Part shown: positions 52,336 to 61,088 of the stretch, piece after piece
Numbering within the stretch: position 1 is the stretch's first letter
How the letters are laid out: each line of letters begins with the position of its first letter
Source: CAYJEQ01 sp964370185
GTDB lineage: Bacteria; Bacillota; Clostridia; Oscillospirales; Ruminococcaceae
DNA length: 64,000 nucleotides
Assembly: GCA_964370185.1 (NCBI GenBank)
Contig: CAYJIJ010000002.1
Location: forward strand, 28,609-92,608
Direction of reading: 5' to 3'
Translations under genes and position numbers: made by a program
Notes under the pieces: model-generated
What the model was told of the DNA's origin: nothing
What the model saw: the letters and a program-made list of their open reading frames with translations, nothing else
Databases searched by the model: none

Positions 52336-53658
52336 ATGAGCAGGGAAGATAGCAGAAATCTAAGATGTTCTTTTTGCAATAAAACACAGGAGCAGGTAAA
52401 TAGACTCATTGCAGGGCCGGGAGTTTGTATCTGTAATGAATGTGTTGATTTATGCACTGGTATACTTGAAGAAGAATATCCACAAGTAAAGACAAAAAAA
52501 GGTAAAGAATTAAATGATATACAGGTGTTAAAGCCAGTAGAAATAAAAGAGATACTCGATGAATATGTAATAGGGCAAGAAGGCGCAAAAATTTCCCTTG
52601 CAGTTGCAGTATATAATCATTATAAGAGAATTATCATGGGAAATAGTAGCGATGTTGAACTACAAAAGAGCAATATTTTGCTCGTTGGGCCAACAGGTGT
52701 AGGAAAAACACTCCTCGCTCAATCACTTGCAAGAATTTTAGGTGTACCTTTTGCAATTGCAGATGCCACCACTTTAACAGAGGCAGGCTATGTGGGTGAA
52801 GATGTGGAAAACATCTTATTAAAGCTAATACAGGCTGCTGATTTTGATGTAAAAAAAGCTGAACAAGGCATTATATATATCGACGAAATTGATAAAATCA
52901 CACGAAAAAGTGAAAACCCATCCATAACAAGGGATGTAAGCGGTGAAGGTGTGCAACAAGCACTGCTTAAAATACTTGAGGGTACTGTATCAAATGTCCC
53001 CCCACAGGGCGGTAGAAAGCATCCACAGCAAGAGTTTATACAGGTTGACACCACAAATATACTATTTATCTGTGGCGGCGCATTTGAGGGAATAGAAAAA
53101 GTTATCGAGAAGAGAACTGCTAAAACAGTAATAGGATTTGGCAGTGAAACAGCTTCTGAAAACAAATTAAAAGACAGGGACGCACTAATGAAAAAGCTCA
53201 CACCACAGGATTTAATCAAATTTGGTATTATCCCCGAGCTTGTAGGTCGTCTGCCAGTTGTAGCTACTTTAGAAAATTTGGACGCAGAATCCTTGGTGAG
53301 AATTCTCTCCGAGCCTAAAAATGCTATGATAAAACAATATGCACATCTTTTTGAGCTTGATGGCATTATGCTCGAGTTTGAAGAAGATGCACTTAAAGCG
53401 GTAGCAGAGCTTGCAATTGAGAGAAAAATCGGTGCAAGGGGTCTGCGCTCCATAATGGAAGATATACTTGGAAAGCTCATGTATGAAGCGCCAGGGGACC
53501 ACACAATAGAGAAAATTGTGATTACCAAAGGCTGTGTTGCAAAGACAGAGGAGCCGATAGTTATTAAAAACCCACTAAAACTCCCCGCATCACCGATTAC
53601 AGCAATGCTTGCACCGGCTAAAAAAGCTAAACGCAAGCCACCGATACCTGCATCGTAG
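52336..53658 (+). CDS. clpX: ATP-dependent Clp protease ATP-binding subunit ClpX
   Basis: The 440-residue AAA+ unfoldase has an N-terminal zinc-binding domain (CSFCNKTQEQV and CICNECVDLC), Walker A GPTGVGKTLLA (about 117), Walker B IIYIDEIDKI and the ClpP-docking loop IGFG near residue 276. A basic, proline-ended tail follows the C-terminal domain. Start ATG behind TAGGAGG. Confidence 0.97.
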   Translation: MSREDSRNLRCSFCNKTQEQVNRLIAGPGVCICNECVDLCTGILEEEYPQVKTKKGKELNDIQVLKPVEIKEILDEYVIGQEGAKISLAVAVYNHYKRIIMGNSSDVELQKSNILLVGPTGVGKTLLAQSLARILGVPFAIADATTLTEAGYVGEDVENILLKLIQAADFDVKKAEQGIIYIDEIDKITRKSENPSITRDVSGEGVQQALLKILEGTVSNVPPQGGRKHPQQEFIQVDTTNILFICGGAFEGIEKVIEKRTAKTVIGFGSETASENKLKDRDALMKKLTPQDLIKFGIIPELVGRLPVVATLENLDAESLVRILSEPKNAMIKQYAHLFELDGIMLEFEEDALKAVAELAIERKIGARGLRSIMEDILGKLMYEAPGDHTIEKIVITKGCVAKTEEPIVIKNPLKLPASPITAMLAPAKKAKRKPPIPAS

Positions 53659-53684
53659 TAGATGTGAAATAAATAAAAACATAT

Positions 53685-53725
53685 AAATGGTATTCTCCCC
53701 ATTTTTAATGAGGAGAATGCCATTT
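53685..53725 (+). terminator. Hairpin after clpX
   Basis: AAATGGTATTCTCC (53685-53698) pairs with GGAGAATGCCATTT (53712-53725) with one T.G pair. The following tract is AAAAATTAATTG, so it may act mainly as a 3' stabiliser. Confidence 0.6.
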
Positions 53726-53766
53726 AAAAATTAATTGTTTTATATAGTTTATAGGAGTAAATTTTT

Positions 53767-54348
53767 ATGTTCAGTTGGCTAAATTTTCTTACATATGCAT
53801 TTATCACAGCAATCACACCGGGACCTAATAATATTATGTCAATGTCAAACGCAGGACGCCATGGATTTTTAAAAGCACTGCCCTTTAATATGGGGGTCTT
53901 AGGTGGACTTTCGATAGTAATGATTGTTTGTACATTACTAAGCAGTTTTTTCTCTTCTTTAGTGCCTGCAATAGAATTTCCAATGCTCGTAATAGGTGCA
54001 ATATATATGCTATATCTCGCCTATAAAACCTTTAAAAGCAGTGGCGAAATTAGTGATAATTATGCTAAAAGTGGATTTGCTTCAGGTTTATTACTTCAGT
54101 TCATTAATCCTAAAATATACATATACTGCATCGTTTCAATGCAGGCATACATACTTCCTTTTTACGATGATGAAATACTTCCATTGATACTATTCGCCTT
54201 GTTGCTCGCATTTATTGGATTTATCTGTACACTGCTGTGGTCGGGCTTTGGCTCTGTGTTTAAACTACTGTTTTCAAATTACGCCAAGACCACAAATACT
54301 ATAATGGCATTACTGCTGGTTTATTGTGCAATCAGCCTATTTTTATAA
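53767..54348 (+). CDS. LysE/RhtB family amino-acid exporter
   Basis: The 193-residue membrane protein has about five to six hydrophobic segments, the N-terminal AITPGPNNIMSMSNAGRHG that marks the LysE/RhtB family, and a central GAIYMLYLAYKTFKSS. It likely exports an amino acid or a related small molecule. Substrate cannot be read from sequence. AGGAG precedes the ATG. It is separated by terminators from clpX and yfmF. Confidence 0.88.
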   Translation: MFSWLNFLTYAFITAITPGPNNIMSMSNAGRHGFLKALPFNMGVLGGLSIVMIVCTLLSSFFSSLVPAIEFPMLVIGAIYMLYLAYKTFKSSGEISDNYAKSGFASGLLLQFINPKIYIYCIVSMQAYILPFYDDEILPLILFALLLAFIGFICTLLWSGFGSVFKLLFSNYAKTTNTIMALLLVYCAISLFL

Positions 54349-54354
54349 AAATCT

Positions 54355-54400
54355 TTTAGCTTATTCCACCGGGTGTAGTCGGTGTGAATAAGCTAAATTT
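54355..54400 (+). terminator. Terminator after the LysE-type gene
   Basis: TTTAGCTTATTC (54355-54366) and GAATAAGCTAAA (54386-54397) are perfect complements, with an inner CACCG/CGGTG stem, followed by TTTAT. The remaining intergenic DNA to 54552 shows nothing recognisable. Confidence 0.85.
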
Positions 54401-54551
54401 ATACTTAGTTTTATAAAAATATTCGGTGCATAAAAACAAAAAGCACCCCTAAAAGTATATATACCCACAAAATGGCTTACAATAGCAGATAGTAGAATAA
54501 TATGCGCAGTTAAAAGAAAACGGCATTAATGCTTTATTTAACAAAAAGCTG

Positions 54552-54580
54552 TTGTTTATTATGTGAAAATATGCTAAGAT
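54552..54580 (+). promoter_or_regulatory. Putative promoter of yfmF
   Basis: TTGTTT (54552-54557) and TAAGAT (54575-54580) are exactly 17 bases apart, 39 bases upstream of the gene start. Confidence 0.5.
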
Positions 54581-54619
54581 TAATAATCAACAAAATTTTA
54601 CAGTCGAAAGGAGCTTTTT

Positions 54620-55903
54620 ATGAGCTATAATTTATCAACTACCTCCATTGGTAAGGGGATTAATTTTAATTACTCAATGGATAAAAAGTTTAAACATAAT
54701 CGTTTAACAATAAATTTCATCACAAAATGCGACAGGGAAAAAGCTACAGTAAATGCTCTAATACCTTTCATTCTCCGCCAAGGATGCGAAAAATATACGG
54801 ATTTCTTAGCACTAAACAGGAAATTAGCAAACCTATACGGTGCTTCACTGAGTACTGATATTTCAAAATACGGAGCATATCAGGTTATAGATGTATCAAT
54901 ACAGGGAATAGACAGTAGGTTTGCATTAAATAATGAAGATATAATAAAAGAAATTGCCACACTCCTCTGTGAAGTAGCACTAAAGCCACACGCACCAAAC
55001 GGAGAATTTGATTCCCACATAGCTTCACTCGAAAAGCAGTTTTTATTTGACACAATTGAAGCGGAGATAAATGATAAAAGAAGCTATGCTATGCTCAAAT
55101 GCAAAGAAATTATGTGTGAGGGTGAGCTTTTTGCAATAAAAAAATACGGATATAGTGATGAGGTAGATGGAATTACCACAAAAGCTGCATATGAGCAATA
55201 TAAGGAACTTGTAAGAACTTCCGCAGTGGAAATAATGATGGTTGGATGCTCAAACCCTCAGTCCGCTATGGACATAATTAAATCTGCATTTGAAAATGTT
55301 GACAGAGAACCCCAGCAGTACCCGCTGATAAGGGGGAGAGAAAATGCAGAAAAAACAAAAGAGATTACAGAAAAAATGGATGTTAGCCAATCAAAGCTTG
55401 TAATGGGCTTTAGAACTGGCAAATATATAGACGCAAAAGCTCTAAACACAACAAGACTTCTAATAGCACTCTACGGTGCCACACCAACTTCAAAACTCTT
55501 TCAAAATGTAAGGGAAAAGCTCAGCCTCTGTTATTATTGTGCGGCAAGGATGGATAAAATAACGGGCATTATGATGGTGGATAGCGGTGTAGAAGCTCAA
55601 AATGCAGAAAAGGCTAAGGCGGAGATTTTAAAACAGCTTGAGCTTTGCAAAAATGGTGAAATAACCGAAGAAGAAATCCAAAGTGCAAGACTTGCAATGA
55701 AAAACAGCCTTAATTCAGTTGAGGATGGGCTTGGATCAACAGAGGATTGGTATATGTCCCAAATAATTTGCGGCACGAAGGTTTCGCCCTCCGAAGAAGC
55801 AAAACTACTTGATGAAATTACAGTCGCAGATTTAAAAGAAGCGGCTTCACGTATCACACTCGATACTATATATTTCTTAACTGGAAACGAGGTAGCAAAA
55901 TGA
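54620..55903 (+). CDS. yfmF: M16 peptidase-like protein, YfmF type (inactive partner)
   Basis: The 427-residue protein has the insulinase/M16 fold signature GASLSTDISKYGAYQV and a C-terminal M16 domain (FQNVREKLSLCYYCAAR), but lacks the zinc motif HxxEH at the N-terminal domain. It is therefore the non-catalytic partner of the following protein. In Bacillus the YfmF/YfmH-type pair is needed for EF-P 5-aminopentanol modification. The same role here is inferred. Its stop overlaps the next start as ATGA. Confidence 0.85.
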   Translation: MSYNLSTTSIGKGINFNYSMDKKFKHNRLTINFITKCDREKATVNALIPFILRQGCEKYTDFLALNRKLANLYGASLSTDISKYGAYQVIDVSIQGIDSRFALNNEDIIKEIATLLCEVALKPHAPNGEFDSHIASLEKQFLFDTIEAEINDKRSYAMLKCKEIMCEGELFAIKKYGYSDEVDGITTKAAYEQYKELVRTSAVEIMMVGCSNPQSAMDIIKSAFENVDREPQQYPLIRGRENAEKTKEITEKMDVSQSKLVMGFRTGKYIDAKALNTTRLLIALYGATPTSKLFQNVREKLSLCYYCAARMDKITGIMMVDSGVEAQNAEKAKAEILKQLELCKNGEITEEEIQSARLAMKNSLNSVEDGLGSTEDWYMSQIICGTKVSPSEEAKLLDEITVADLKEAASRITLDTIYFLTGNEVAK

Positions 55904-57174
55904 GAGAAATAATTACTTCAAAAAGACTTGATGAAAACTATATAAAAATAAATCATCCGTCAGGGCTTACGATACTTCTTTGCCCAATGCAGGGGTTTAG
56001 TACAACATATGCACTTTTTGCTACAAAATACGGCTCAGTGGATACCTGCTTTAAGCTTGAAGGCGAAGAAGATTTTCTAACAGTTCCCGAGGGTATAGCG
56101 CACTTCTTAGAGCATAAACTTTTCGAGAGTGACAAGGGAGACGCCTTTACAAGATTTTCTAAAACTGGTGCAAGTGCAAATGCCTACACTTCTTTTGATA
56201 AAACAGCATATCTTTTTTCTTGCTCTGACAATTTTGAAGAGTCCTTTGAAATACTGCTCGATTTTGTAACAAACCCATATTTCACACAGCAGACCGTGGA
56301 AAAAGAGCAGGGGATCATTGGGCAGGAAATCAGAATGTATGATGACAACCCCGATTGGAGAGTATTCTTTAATCTGCTTTGTGCTATGTATAAAAATCAC
56401 CCAGTGAGAATTGATATAGCTGGTACAGTGGAGTCCATTGCAAAAATAGATGCGGATCTTCTCTATCGTTGTTATAATACTTTCTACAATCTAAATAATA
56501 TGGTTCTTTCGGTTGCGGGTGGATTTGATGCAGATAAAGCCGCTCAAATAGCGGATAGAATTCTGAAAAAAGCAGATAATAAAAAGCTCTACACTCAAAC
56601 ACCCCATGAGCCAAAAGAAGTTAATCAAAACTATATTCATCAGTGTTTACCAGTAGCGATGCCACTTTTCCAAGCTGGATTTAAGGGGATAGCACTGCCA
56701 AAAGACGAGCAACTCAAAGCTCAGATTGCGGACGAAGTACTTGTGGATATTCTCACAGGTGAAACAGGGGATTTCTACAAAAAGCTCTATGATGCAGGAG
56801 TAATAAATGCAACATTCGGTTCGGATGTCTTTACCGCAAGAGACTATGCTTCTATAATCTTCTCAGGCGAGAGCAGGGAGCCTAAAAAAGTATTTGAGCT
56901 ACTGAAAGCAGAGATAGAGCGAGTGAAAAAAGAGGGAATACCAAAAGAAGATTTCGACCGCTCAAAGCAGTCGATATATGGCAAATATATAGGACTATAT
57001 TCCCGTCCCGAAACAATCTCAACAGTTATGATGCAAACACATTTCATGGATTGCGGATTATATGATATAATAGAAGCTGTTGCCGAAACAGAGTTTCAGT
57101 ATGTAACCTCAAGGCTTATTGCAATAGATACAGAGCAGTCAGCACTTTCAGTTGTTTCTGCAAAAGAAATTTAG
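55900..57174 (+). CDS. yfmH: M16 zinc peptidase, YfmH type
   Basis: The 424-residue protein carries the inverted zinc motif HFLEH (IAHFLEHKLFE, about residues 67-77) and the downstream glutamate region VEKEQGIIGQEI, so it should be catalytically active. It forms an M16 pair with the preceding zinc-less protein, whose gene overlaps it by four bases. Family knowledge links the pair to processing for EF-P modification in Firmicutes. The natural substrate here is unknown. No efp gene is in the window. Confidence 0.88.
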   Translation: MREIITSKRLDENYIKINHPSGLTILLCPMQGFSTTYALFATKYGSVDTCFKLEGEEDFLTVPEGIAHFLEHKLFESDKGDAFTRFSKTGASANAYTSFDKTAYLFSCSDNFEESFEILLDFVTNPYFTQQTVEKEQGIIGQEIRMYDDNPDWRVFFNLLCAMYKNHPVRIDIAGTVESIAKIDADLLYRCYNTFYNLNNMVLSVAGGFDADKAAQIADRILKKADNKKLYTQTPHEPKEVNQNYIHQCLPVAMPLFQAGFKGIALPKDEQLKAQIADEVLVDILTGETGDFYKKLYDAGVINATFGSDVFTARDYASIIFSGESREPKKVFELLKAEIERVKKEGIPKEDFDRSKQSIYGKYIGLYSRPETISTVMMQTHFMDCGLYDIIEAVAETEFQYVTSRLIAIDTEQSALSVVSAKEI

Positions 57175-57227
57175 GACGGAAATTTCATATCCCACACCAC
57201 ATAGTAGAGGGATGATAGGAGAATTTT

Positions 57228-58289
57228 ATGACGGAAATACTTTCCTTTCCAGGCCTTGGTCTGGAAATACCGCTAAATAGAGTTGCATTTGAAATTGGCC
57301 CACTTACCGTGTATTGGTATGGCATATTTGCAGCAACAGGCATAATGCTTGGTCTTTTATATGCGATGAAGAGGAGTGGCGAGTTTGGGCTTACCGCAGA
57401 TGATGTAAGTGATGTATTCTTATATGGTGCGATAGGTGGAATTGTTGGAGCAAGATTATATTTTGTCGCTTTTTCATGGGAGAATTATAAGGATGATTTA
57501 TTATCTATATTCGAAATATGGAATGGTGGCATAGCAATATACGGAGGCCTTATCGGAGGCATGTTAGTAGGTGTTTATGTAGCCAAGAGAAAAAGACTAC
57601 CCGTCCTTGCCTTAGTAGATGTGTTTTTAACTGCATTTTTACTCGGTCAAGGCATAGGGAGATGGGGTAATTTCGTTAATATCGAAGCATTTGGCTCTAA
57701 TACCACACTCCCATGGGGGATGACAAGCCCTTCAATAGTGGCATACCTCACAAGGCAGAGCGAAGAGCTCGCCTCACAAGGGGTGTTTATTGACCCGAGT
57801 ATGCCGGTTCACCCCACTTTCTTTTATGAGTCCGCTTGGTGTATAATAGGCTTTCTGCTCATTGCTACGCTTACTAAAAAAAGGCGATTCGATGGTGAAA
57901 TAACCTTATTCTATTGCATCTGGTACGGCGCAGAGCGTTTTGTGGTTGAAGGACTTAGAACCGATAGCCTCATGCTTGGAAATATAAGAATATCGCAAAT
58001 GCTATCTGGATTTGCGGTTATAATAGCGGCAATAATTTGGATTTATGTTAAAAACAAAATAAAAAAAGCAAACGATAATGAATACCTTATCCCTTATGGA
58101 CATTCAAAAGAGTACAAGGATAAATTATTGGAAAATATACTTGCAACTTCTACTGCGGGTGAATCCGCTCTTGAAACCATTGTTCAAAATATTGATTTAA
58201 CAAAAATATCCGACAATGGAGATGAAAAAGAAGCTGTGCTCGATGATGAAGATGAAGCGGTGCTCTTAAAAGAAGATAAAGAGAGCTGA
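57228..58289 (+). CDS. lgt: Prolipoprotein diacylglyceryl transferase Lgt, with acidic C-terminal extension
   Basis: The 353-residue membrane enzyme attaches diacylglycerol to lipobox cysteines. The Lgt signature GRWGNFVNIEAFG is near residues 144-156, and VHPTFFYESAWC and ERFVVEGLRTDSL follow. About seven hydrophobic segments occur. After the last helix a charged tail of about 75 residues rich in Asp, Glu and Lys extends the protein beyond the usual 260-290. It would process the ModA, adaptor and 59219 lipoproteins seen in this window. Confidence 0.94.
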   Translation: MTEILSFPGLGLEIPLNRVAFEIGPLTVYWYGIFAATGIMLGLLYAMKRSGEFGLTADDVSDVFLYGAIGGIVGARLYFVAFSWENYKDDLLSIFEIWNGGIAIYGGLIGGMLVGVYVAKRKRLPVLALVDVFLTAFLLGQGIGRWGNFVNIEAFGSNTTLPWGMTSPSIVAYLTRQSEELASQGVFIDPSMPVHPTFFYESAWCIIGFLLIATLTKKRRFDGEITLFYCIWYGAERFVVEGLRTDSLMLGNIRISQMLSGFAVIIAAIIWIYVKNKIKKANDNEYLIPYGHSKEYKDKLLENILATSTAGESALETIVQNIDLTKISDNGDEKEAVLDDEDEAVLLKEDKES

Positions 58290-58353
58290 TAATTAGTTTA
58301 AACTCGGAATAATCAGAGTGGTTTTTATGACTTTAATAAAATGAGGTGGCATA

Positions 58354-59226
58354 ATGGCTAATGTGATAGATGGAAAGAAGATAGCTAAAAAGCTCAGGGA
58401 GGAGCTTATAAGCGAGGTTAATGAGTTAAAGGAGCAGGGAGTATATCCAGGGCTTGCAGTTGTTTTGGTAGGGAAAGACCCAGCAGCTCAAGTCTATGTA
58501 AGTAATCGAGGAAAAGACTGCAAGGAGCTTGGCATCTATTCCAAAGAATATATTTTGCCCGAGCACACAACACAGGAAGAGCTTTTAAAGCTGATAGATA
58601 AACTAAATCACGACAGAGAAATTCACGGCATTTTAGTGCAACTTCCTCTGCCAGCACATATAAATCAAAATACAATTTTATCCTCAATTACCCCTAAAAA
58701 GGATGTAGATGTATTTCATCCGGAAAATGTGGGCAAAATTGTAAGTGGTGATTATGTTTATCTACCATGTACACCTGCAGGAGTTATGGAAATAATAAAA
58801 CATAGCGGAGTGGACTTAAATGGTAAAAAATGCGTAGTTATAGGCAGGAGTAATATTGTTGGAAAGCCAATAGGGCTTTTAATGCTTCATGCAAATTGCA
58901 CAGTTACAATATGCCACTCACGCACTAAAAATCTTAAAGAAATCTGCCGAAGTGCCGATGTACTTATAGTTGCAATGGGTAAACCCAGATACATAACCAA
59001 GGATATGGTTAGAGAGGGCGCAATGGTTATAGATGTCGGTACAAATCAGGATGAAAACGGCAAACTTTGCGGAGATGTCGATTTCGAAAATGTAAAAGAA
59101 GTTGCTGGATATATAACCCCCGTACCGGGCGGAGTTGGCCCGATGACAAGGCTAACACTTCTCAGAAATACGATTATAGCAGCAAAAAGACATATAAAAA
59201 ATGTAAAGGTGGCAAAATATGAATAG
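58354..59226 (+). CDS. folD: Methylenetetrahydrofolate dehydrogenase FolD, with altered cyclohydrolase motif
   Basis: The 290-residue protein has the FolD layout: GILVQLPLPAHI, the NADP-binding VVIGRSNIVGKPIGLLML and PGGVGPMTRLTLLRNT. The catalytic Y-x3-K motif reads Y-V-S-N-R (Tyr48, Arg52), so the lysine normally required for cyclohydrolase activity is Arg, and the usual KDVDG reads KDVDV. It may therefore be mainly a dehydrogenase, with FchA (28291-28917) providing the cyclohydrolase step. The 3' end overlaps the next gene. Confidence 0.93.
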   Translation: MANVIDGKKIAKKLREELISEVNELKEQGVYPGLAVVLVGKDPAAQVYVSNRGKDCKELGIYSKEYILPEHTTQEELLKLIDKLNHDREIHGILVQLPLPAHINQNTILSSITPKKDVDVFHPENVGKIVSGDYVYLPCTPAGVMEIIKHSGVDLNGKKCVVIGRSNIVGKPIGLLMLHANCTVTICHSRTKNLKEICRSADVLIVAMGKPRYITKDMVREGAMVIDVGTNQDENGKLCGDVDFENVKEVAGYITPVPGGVGPMTRLTLLRNTIIAAKRHIKNVKVAKYE

Positions 59227-59773
59227 AACAAATAAGATATTTTTAGCACTACTAATTACTGCATTTTTAATAACTGGATGTGATAATACCGCTCCTTCCG
59301 ACGACCAATCAAGCGAAGCTTCAAGCTCTGCTGAGGCAGAAGTTAAAGTAGAAGAAGCCGAGACCCCCGTTCTTATTTTAGGGAGTGAAACACCAGGGGA
59401 TTTTTCTGATTTAAATGTTTACCGAGATATGCCCTATACATTTATAGATGGCGCCGAGGGTTATGTTAGAGTATACACAGCGGCCGAGCAGGGGGAAGAT
59501 GGTGATTTTTACTGGGACGACGGACAGGATTTTGCAGTAGAGGTTTTCGATGGAGCAAACTACTTTTATCCATTTGAGAGACAGTATGCGCAAAATGGCA
59601 TTCCCGAGGTTACCATCTTCAGCGACATGGACGATGCGACCCACCACCTAATAATAGATTACACCACGAGTGCGGGGATGGAAATCAATCACTATCTGTA
59701 TGATGCAGAACAAGGGGTATTTGTAGAAGAGGAAATATACCAAAACTCAAATATCAACCTATTTTACAGTTAA
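59219..59773 (+). CDS. Uncharacterised lipoprotein
   Basis: The 184-residue protein has a signal peptide with lipobox LITGC (Cys21), then a Ser/Glu/Ala-rich low-complexity linker (about 25-50) and an acidic domain rich in Tyr, Asp and Glu. I recognise no family. It starts inside the end of folD with AAGGTGG upstream, so it is co-transcribed. It is anchored outside the membrane. Function unknown. Confidence 0.8.
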   Translation: MNRTNKIFLALLITAFLITGCDNTAPSDDQSSEASSSAEAEVKVEEAETPVLILGSETPGDFSDLNVYRDMPYTFIDGAEGYVRVYTAAEQGEDGDFYWDDGQDFAVEVFDGANYFYPFERQYAQNGIPEVTIFSDMDDATHHLIIDYTTSAGMEINHYLYDAEQGVFVEEEIYQNSNINLFYS

Positions 59774-59839
59774 ATTAGCCAAAAAACCCTTTAAAATATA
59801 AATTACTGCATTTAAATTGCTGATAAAGCAAAATGGCTA

Positions 59840-59868
59840 TTGACAATGAAAAACTGTAGTGATATTAT
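59840..59868 (+). promoter_or_regulatory. Promoter of the str operon
   Basis: A perfect TTGACA (59840-59845) and TATTAT (59863-59868) are 17 bases apart. A small hairpin (CGAGC/GCTCG near 59903-59917) lies in the leader before rpsL. Confidence 0.82.
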
Positions 59869-59949
59869 ATGTTATTGGGTAGTAATATACCTGTATCTAA
59901 TCGAGCTCATTGCTCGTTTTGATAGAATAAATATGTAAGGAGGTGCAAT

Positions 59950-60375
59950 ATGCCAACCTTTAACCAGCTAGTAAGAAAAGGTAGAGAGGTTTCCGAAAAG
60001 AAGTCAACTGCTCCTGCTCTTCAAAAGGGATGGAACTCCAAAAAGAGAGAGTTTATCGATCACAGTTCTCCCCAGAAGAGAGGCGTGTGTACTGCTATCA
60101 GAACACAGACTCCTAAAAAACCTAACTCTGCGCTTAGAAAAGTTGCGAGGGTAAGACTGACAAACGGTATAGAAGCGACAGCTTATATCCCAGGTATCGG
60201 TCATAACCTACAAGAGCACAGTGTTGTTCTAATTCGCGGCGGGCGTGTTAAAGACCTTCCCGGTGTGCGTTACCATATTATTCGTGGTACACTCGACACT
60301 CAGGGGGTTGCTAAGAGAATGCAGGGCCGTTCCAAATACGGAGCAAAACGCCCAAAAGCTGGGGCTAGCAAGTAA
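59950..60375 (+). CDS. rpsL: 30S ribosomal protein S12
   Basis: The 141-residue S12 lies at the decoding centre of the small subunit. PTFNQLVRKGRE at the N-terminus, TPKKPNSALRKVARVRL and GRVKDLPGVRYHIIRG are invariant blocks. The lysines of KPNSALRK and of VKDLPGVRYH, where streptomycin-resistance changes arise in other bacteria, have the wild-type residue. AAGGAGG precedes the ATG. First gene of the str operon. Confidence 0.98.
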   Translation: MPTFNQLVRKGREVSEKKSTAPALQKGWNSKKREFIDHSSPQKRGVCTAIRTQTPKKPNSALRKVARVRLTNGIEATAYIPGIGHNLQEHSVVLIRGGRVKDLPGVRYHIIRGTLDTQGVAKRMQGRSKYGAKRPKAGASK

Positions 60376-60507
60376 TAAAACAGAAAATTGAGCTTAGCTA
60401 CTTTTGTAGTCGCCATTTATATATATAAAGGGCCTCTGCATGGTGCAAGCGAGAGTTTTATCACTTTCGAGTACCTATGATATCATTATGTGAAGGAGGG
60501 AAGCGAA
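60376..60507 (+). promoter_or_regulatory. Structured spacer between rpsL and rpsG
   Basis: GGTGC-AAG-CGAGAG at about 60444-60457 can pair with CTTTCG-A-GTACC just downstream, making a stable hairpin ahead of the S7 ribosome site. In E. coli the S12-S7 spacer is the S7 repressor site. A similar role here is a guess. Confidence 0.35.
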
Positions 60508-60978
60508 GTGCCAAGAAGAGGTCAAATAGCAAAACGTGATGTTTTGCCGGATCCATTATACAAATCCAAATTAGTTACACGTCTTATCAACAACATCATG
60601 TTCGACGGTAAGAAGGGTGTATCCCAGAAGATTGTATACGGTGCGTTCGACATTGTAAAAGAAAAAACCGGTAAAGAACCTTTAGAGGCTTTTGAAGAGG
60701 CTATGGAAAACATTATGCCAGAACTCGAAGTTAAGGCTCGCCGTGTTGGTGGTGCCACATATCAGGTGCCAATGGAAGTAAGACCTGAGAGAAAACAAAC
60801 ACTCGGACTCAGATGGATTACAACTTACTCAAGAAAACGTTCTGAAAGAACAATGAAAGAAAGACTTGCGGGAGAAATTCTCGACGCTCTAAACAGCACC
60901 GGTGGTGCATGCAAAAAGCGTGAAGATACCCACAAGATGGCGGAAGCCAACAGAGCATTTGCTCACTACAGATGGTAA
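60508..60978 (+). CDS. rpsG: 30S ribosomal protein S7
   Basis: GTG 60508, eight bases after GGAGGG, gives 156 residues starting PRRGQIAKRDVLPDPLY, the normal S7 length; the upstream ATG at 60490 lies before the ribosome site. VTRLINNIMFDGKKGVSQKI and RVGGATYQVPMEVRPERK are conserved RNA-binding blocks. S7 nucleates assembly of the 30S head. Confidence 0.97.
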   Translation: MPRRGQIAKRDVLPDPLYKSKLVTRLINNIMFDGKKGVSQKIVYGAFDIVKEKTGKEPLEAFEEAMENIMPELEVKARRVGGATYQVPMEVRPERKQTLGLRWITTYSRKRSERTMKERLAGEILDALNSTGGACKKREDTHKMAEANRAFAHYRW

Positions 60979-60989
60979 TAATACCTTTA

Positions 60990-61075
60990 TATTGCTCCTA
61001 TTGCCGCATGTAAATGCGGTGGGAGTAATGGGTACAAACAAATCCCCGAGTGTATGCTCGGATAGAGATGAATTT
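60990..61075 (+). promoter_or_regulatory. Two hairpins between rpsG and fusA
   Basis: A long hairpin pairs ATTGCTCC with GGGAGTAAT around an inner CCGCAT/ATGCGG stem with a GTAA loop (about 60997-61029). A second pairs CCGAG with CTCGG (about 61043-61058). No T-tract follows, so these are not terminators. They may control translation or mRNA processing of fusA. Confidence 0.4.
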
Positions 61076-61088
61076 TAAGGAGGACAAT

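Noticed and set aside
52788..53723. Long open frame of 311 codons on the minus strand opposite clpX
   Set aside because: It lies wholly across the strongly supported clpX gene, has no ribosome site, and its Ser/Pro/Ile-rich product resembles no protein family. It is a shadow of clpX codon usage.
44836..54385. Shared GTAGTCGG segment in two terminators (near 44838 and 54375) and a related GTAGTCG near 60398
   Set aside because: Only 7-8 bases are shared and the stems differ. It is probably chance, or part of unrelated hairpins, so no repeat family is claimed.
58290..58353. ZTP (pfl) riboswitch before folD
   Set aside because: The 64-base spacer is too short and lacks the pfl core. The fhs upstream spacer also lacks it.
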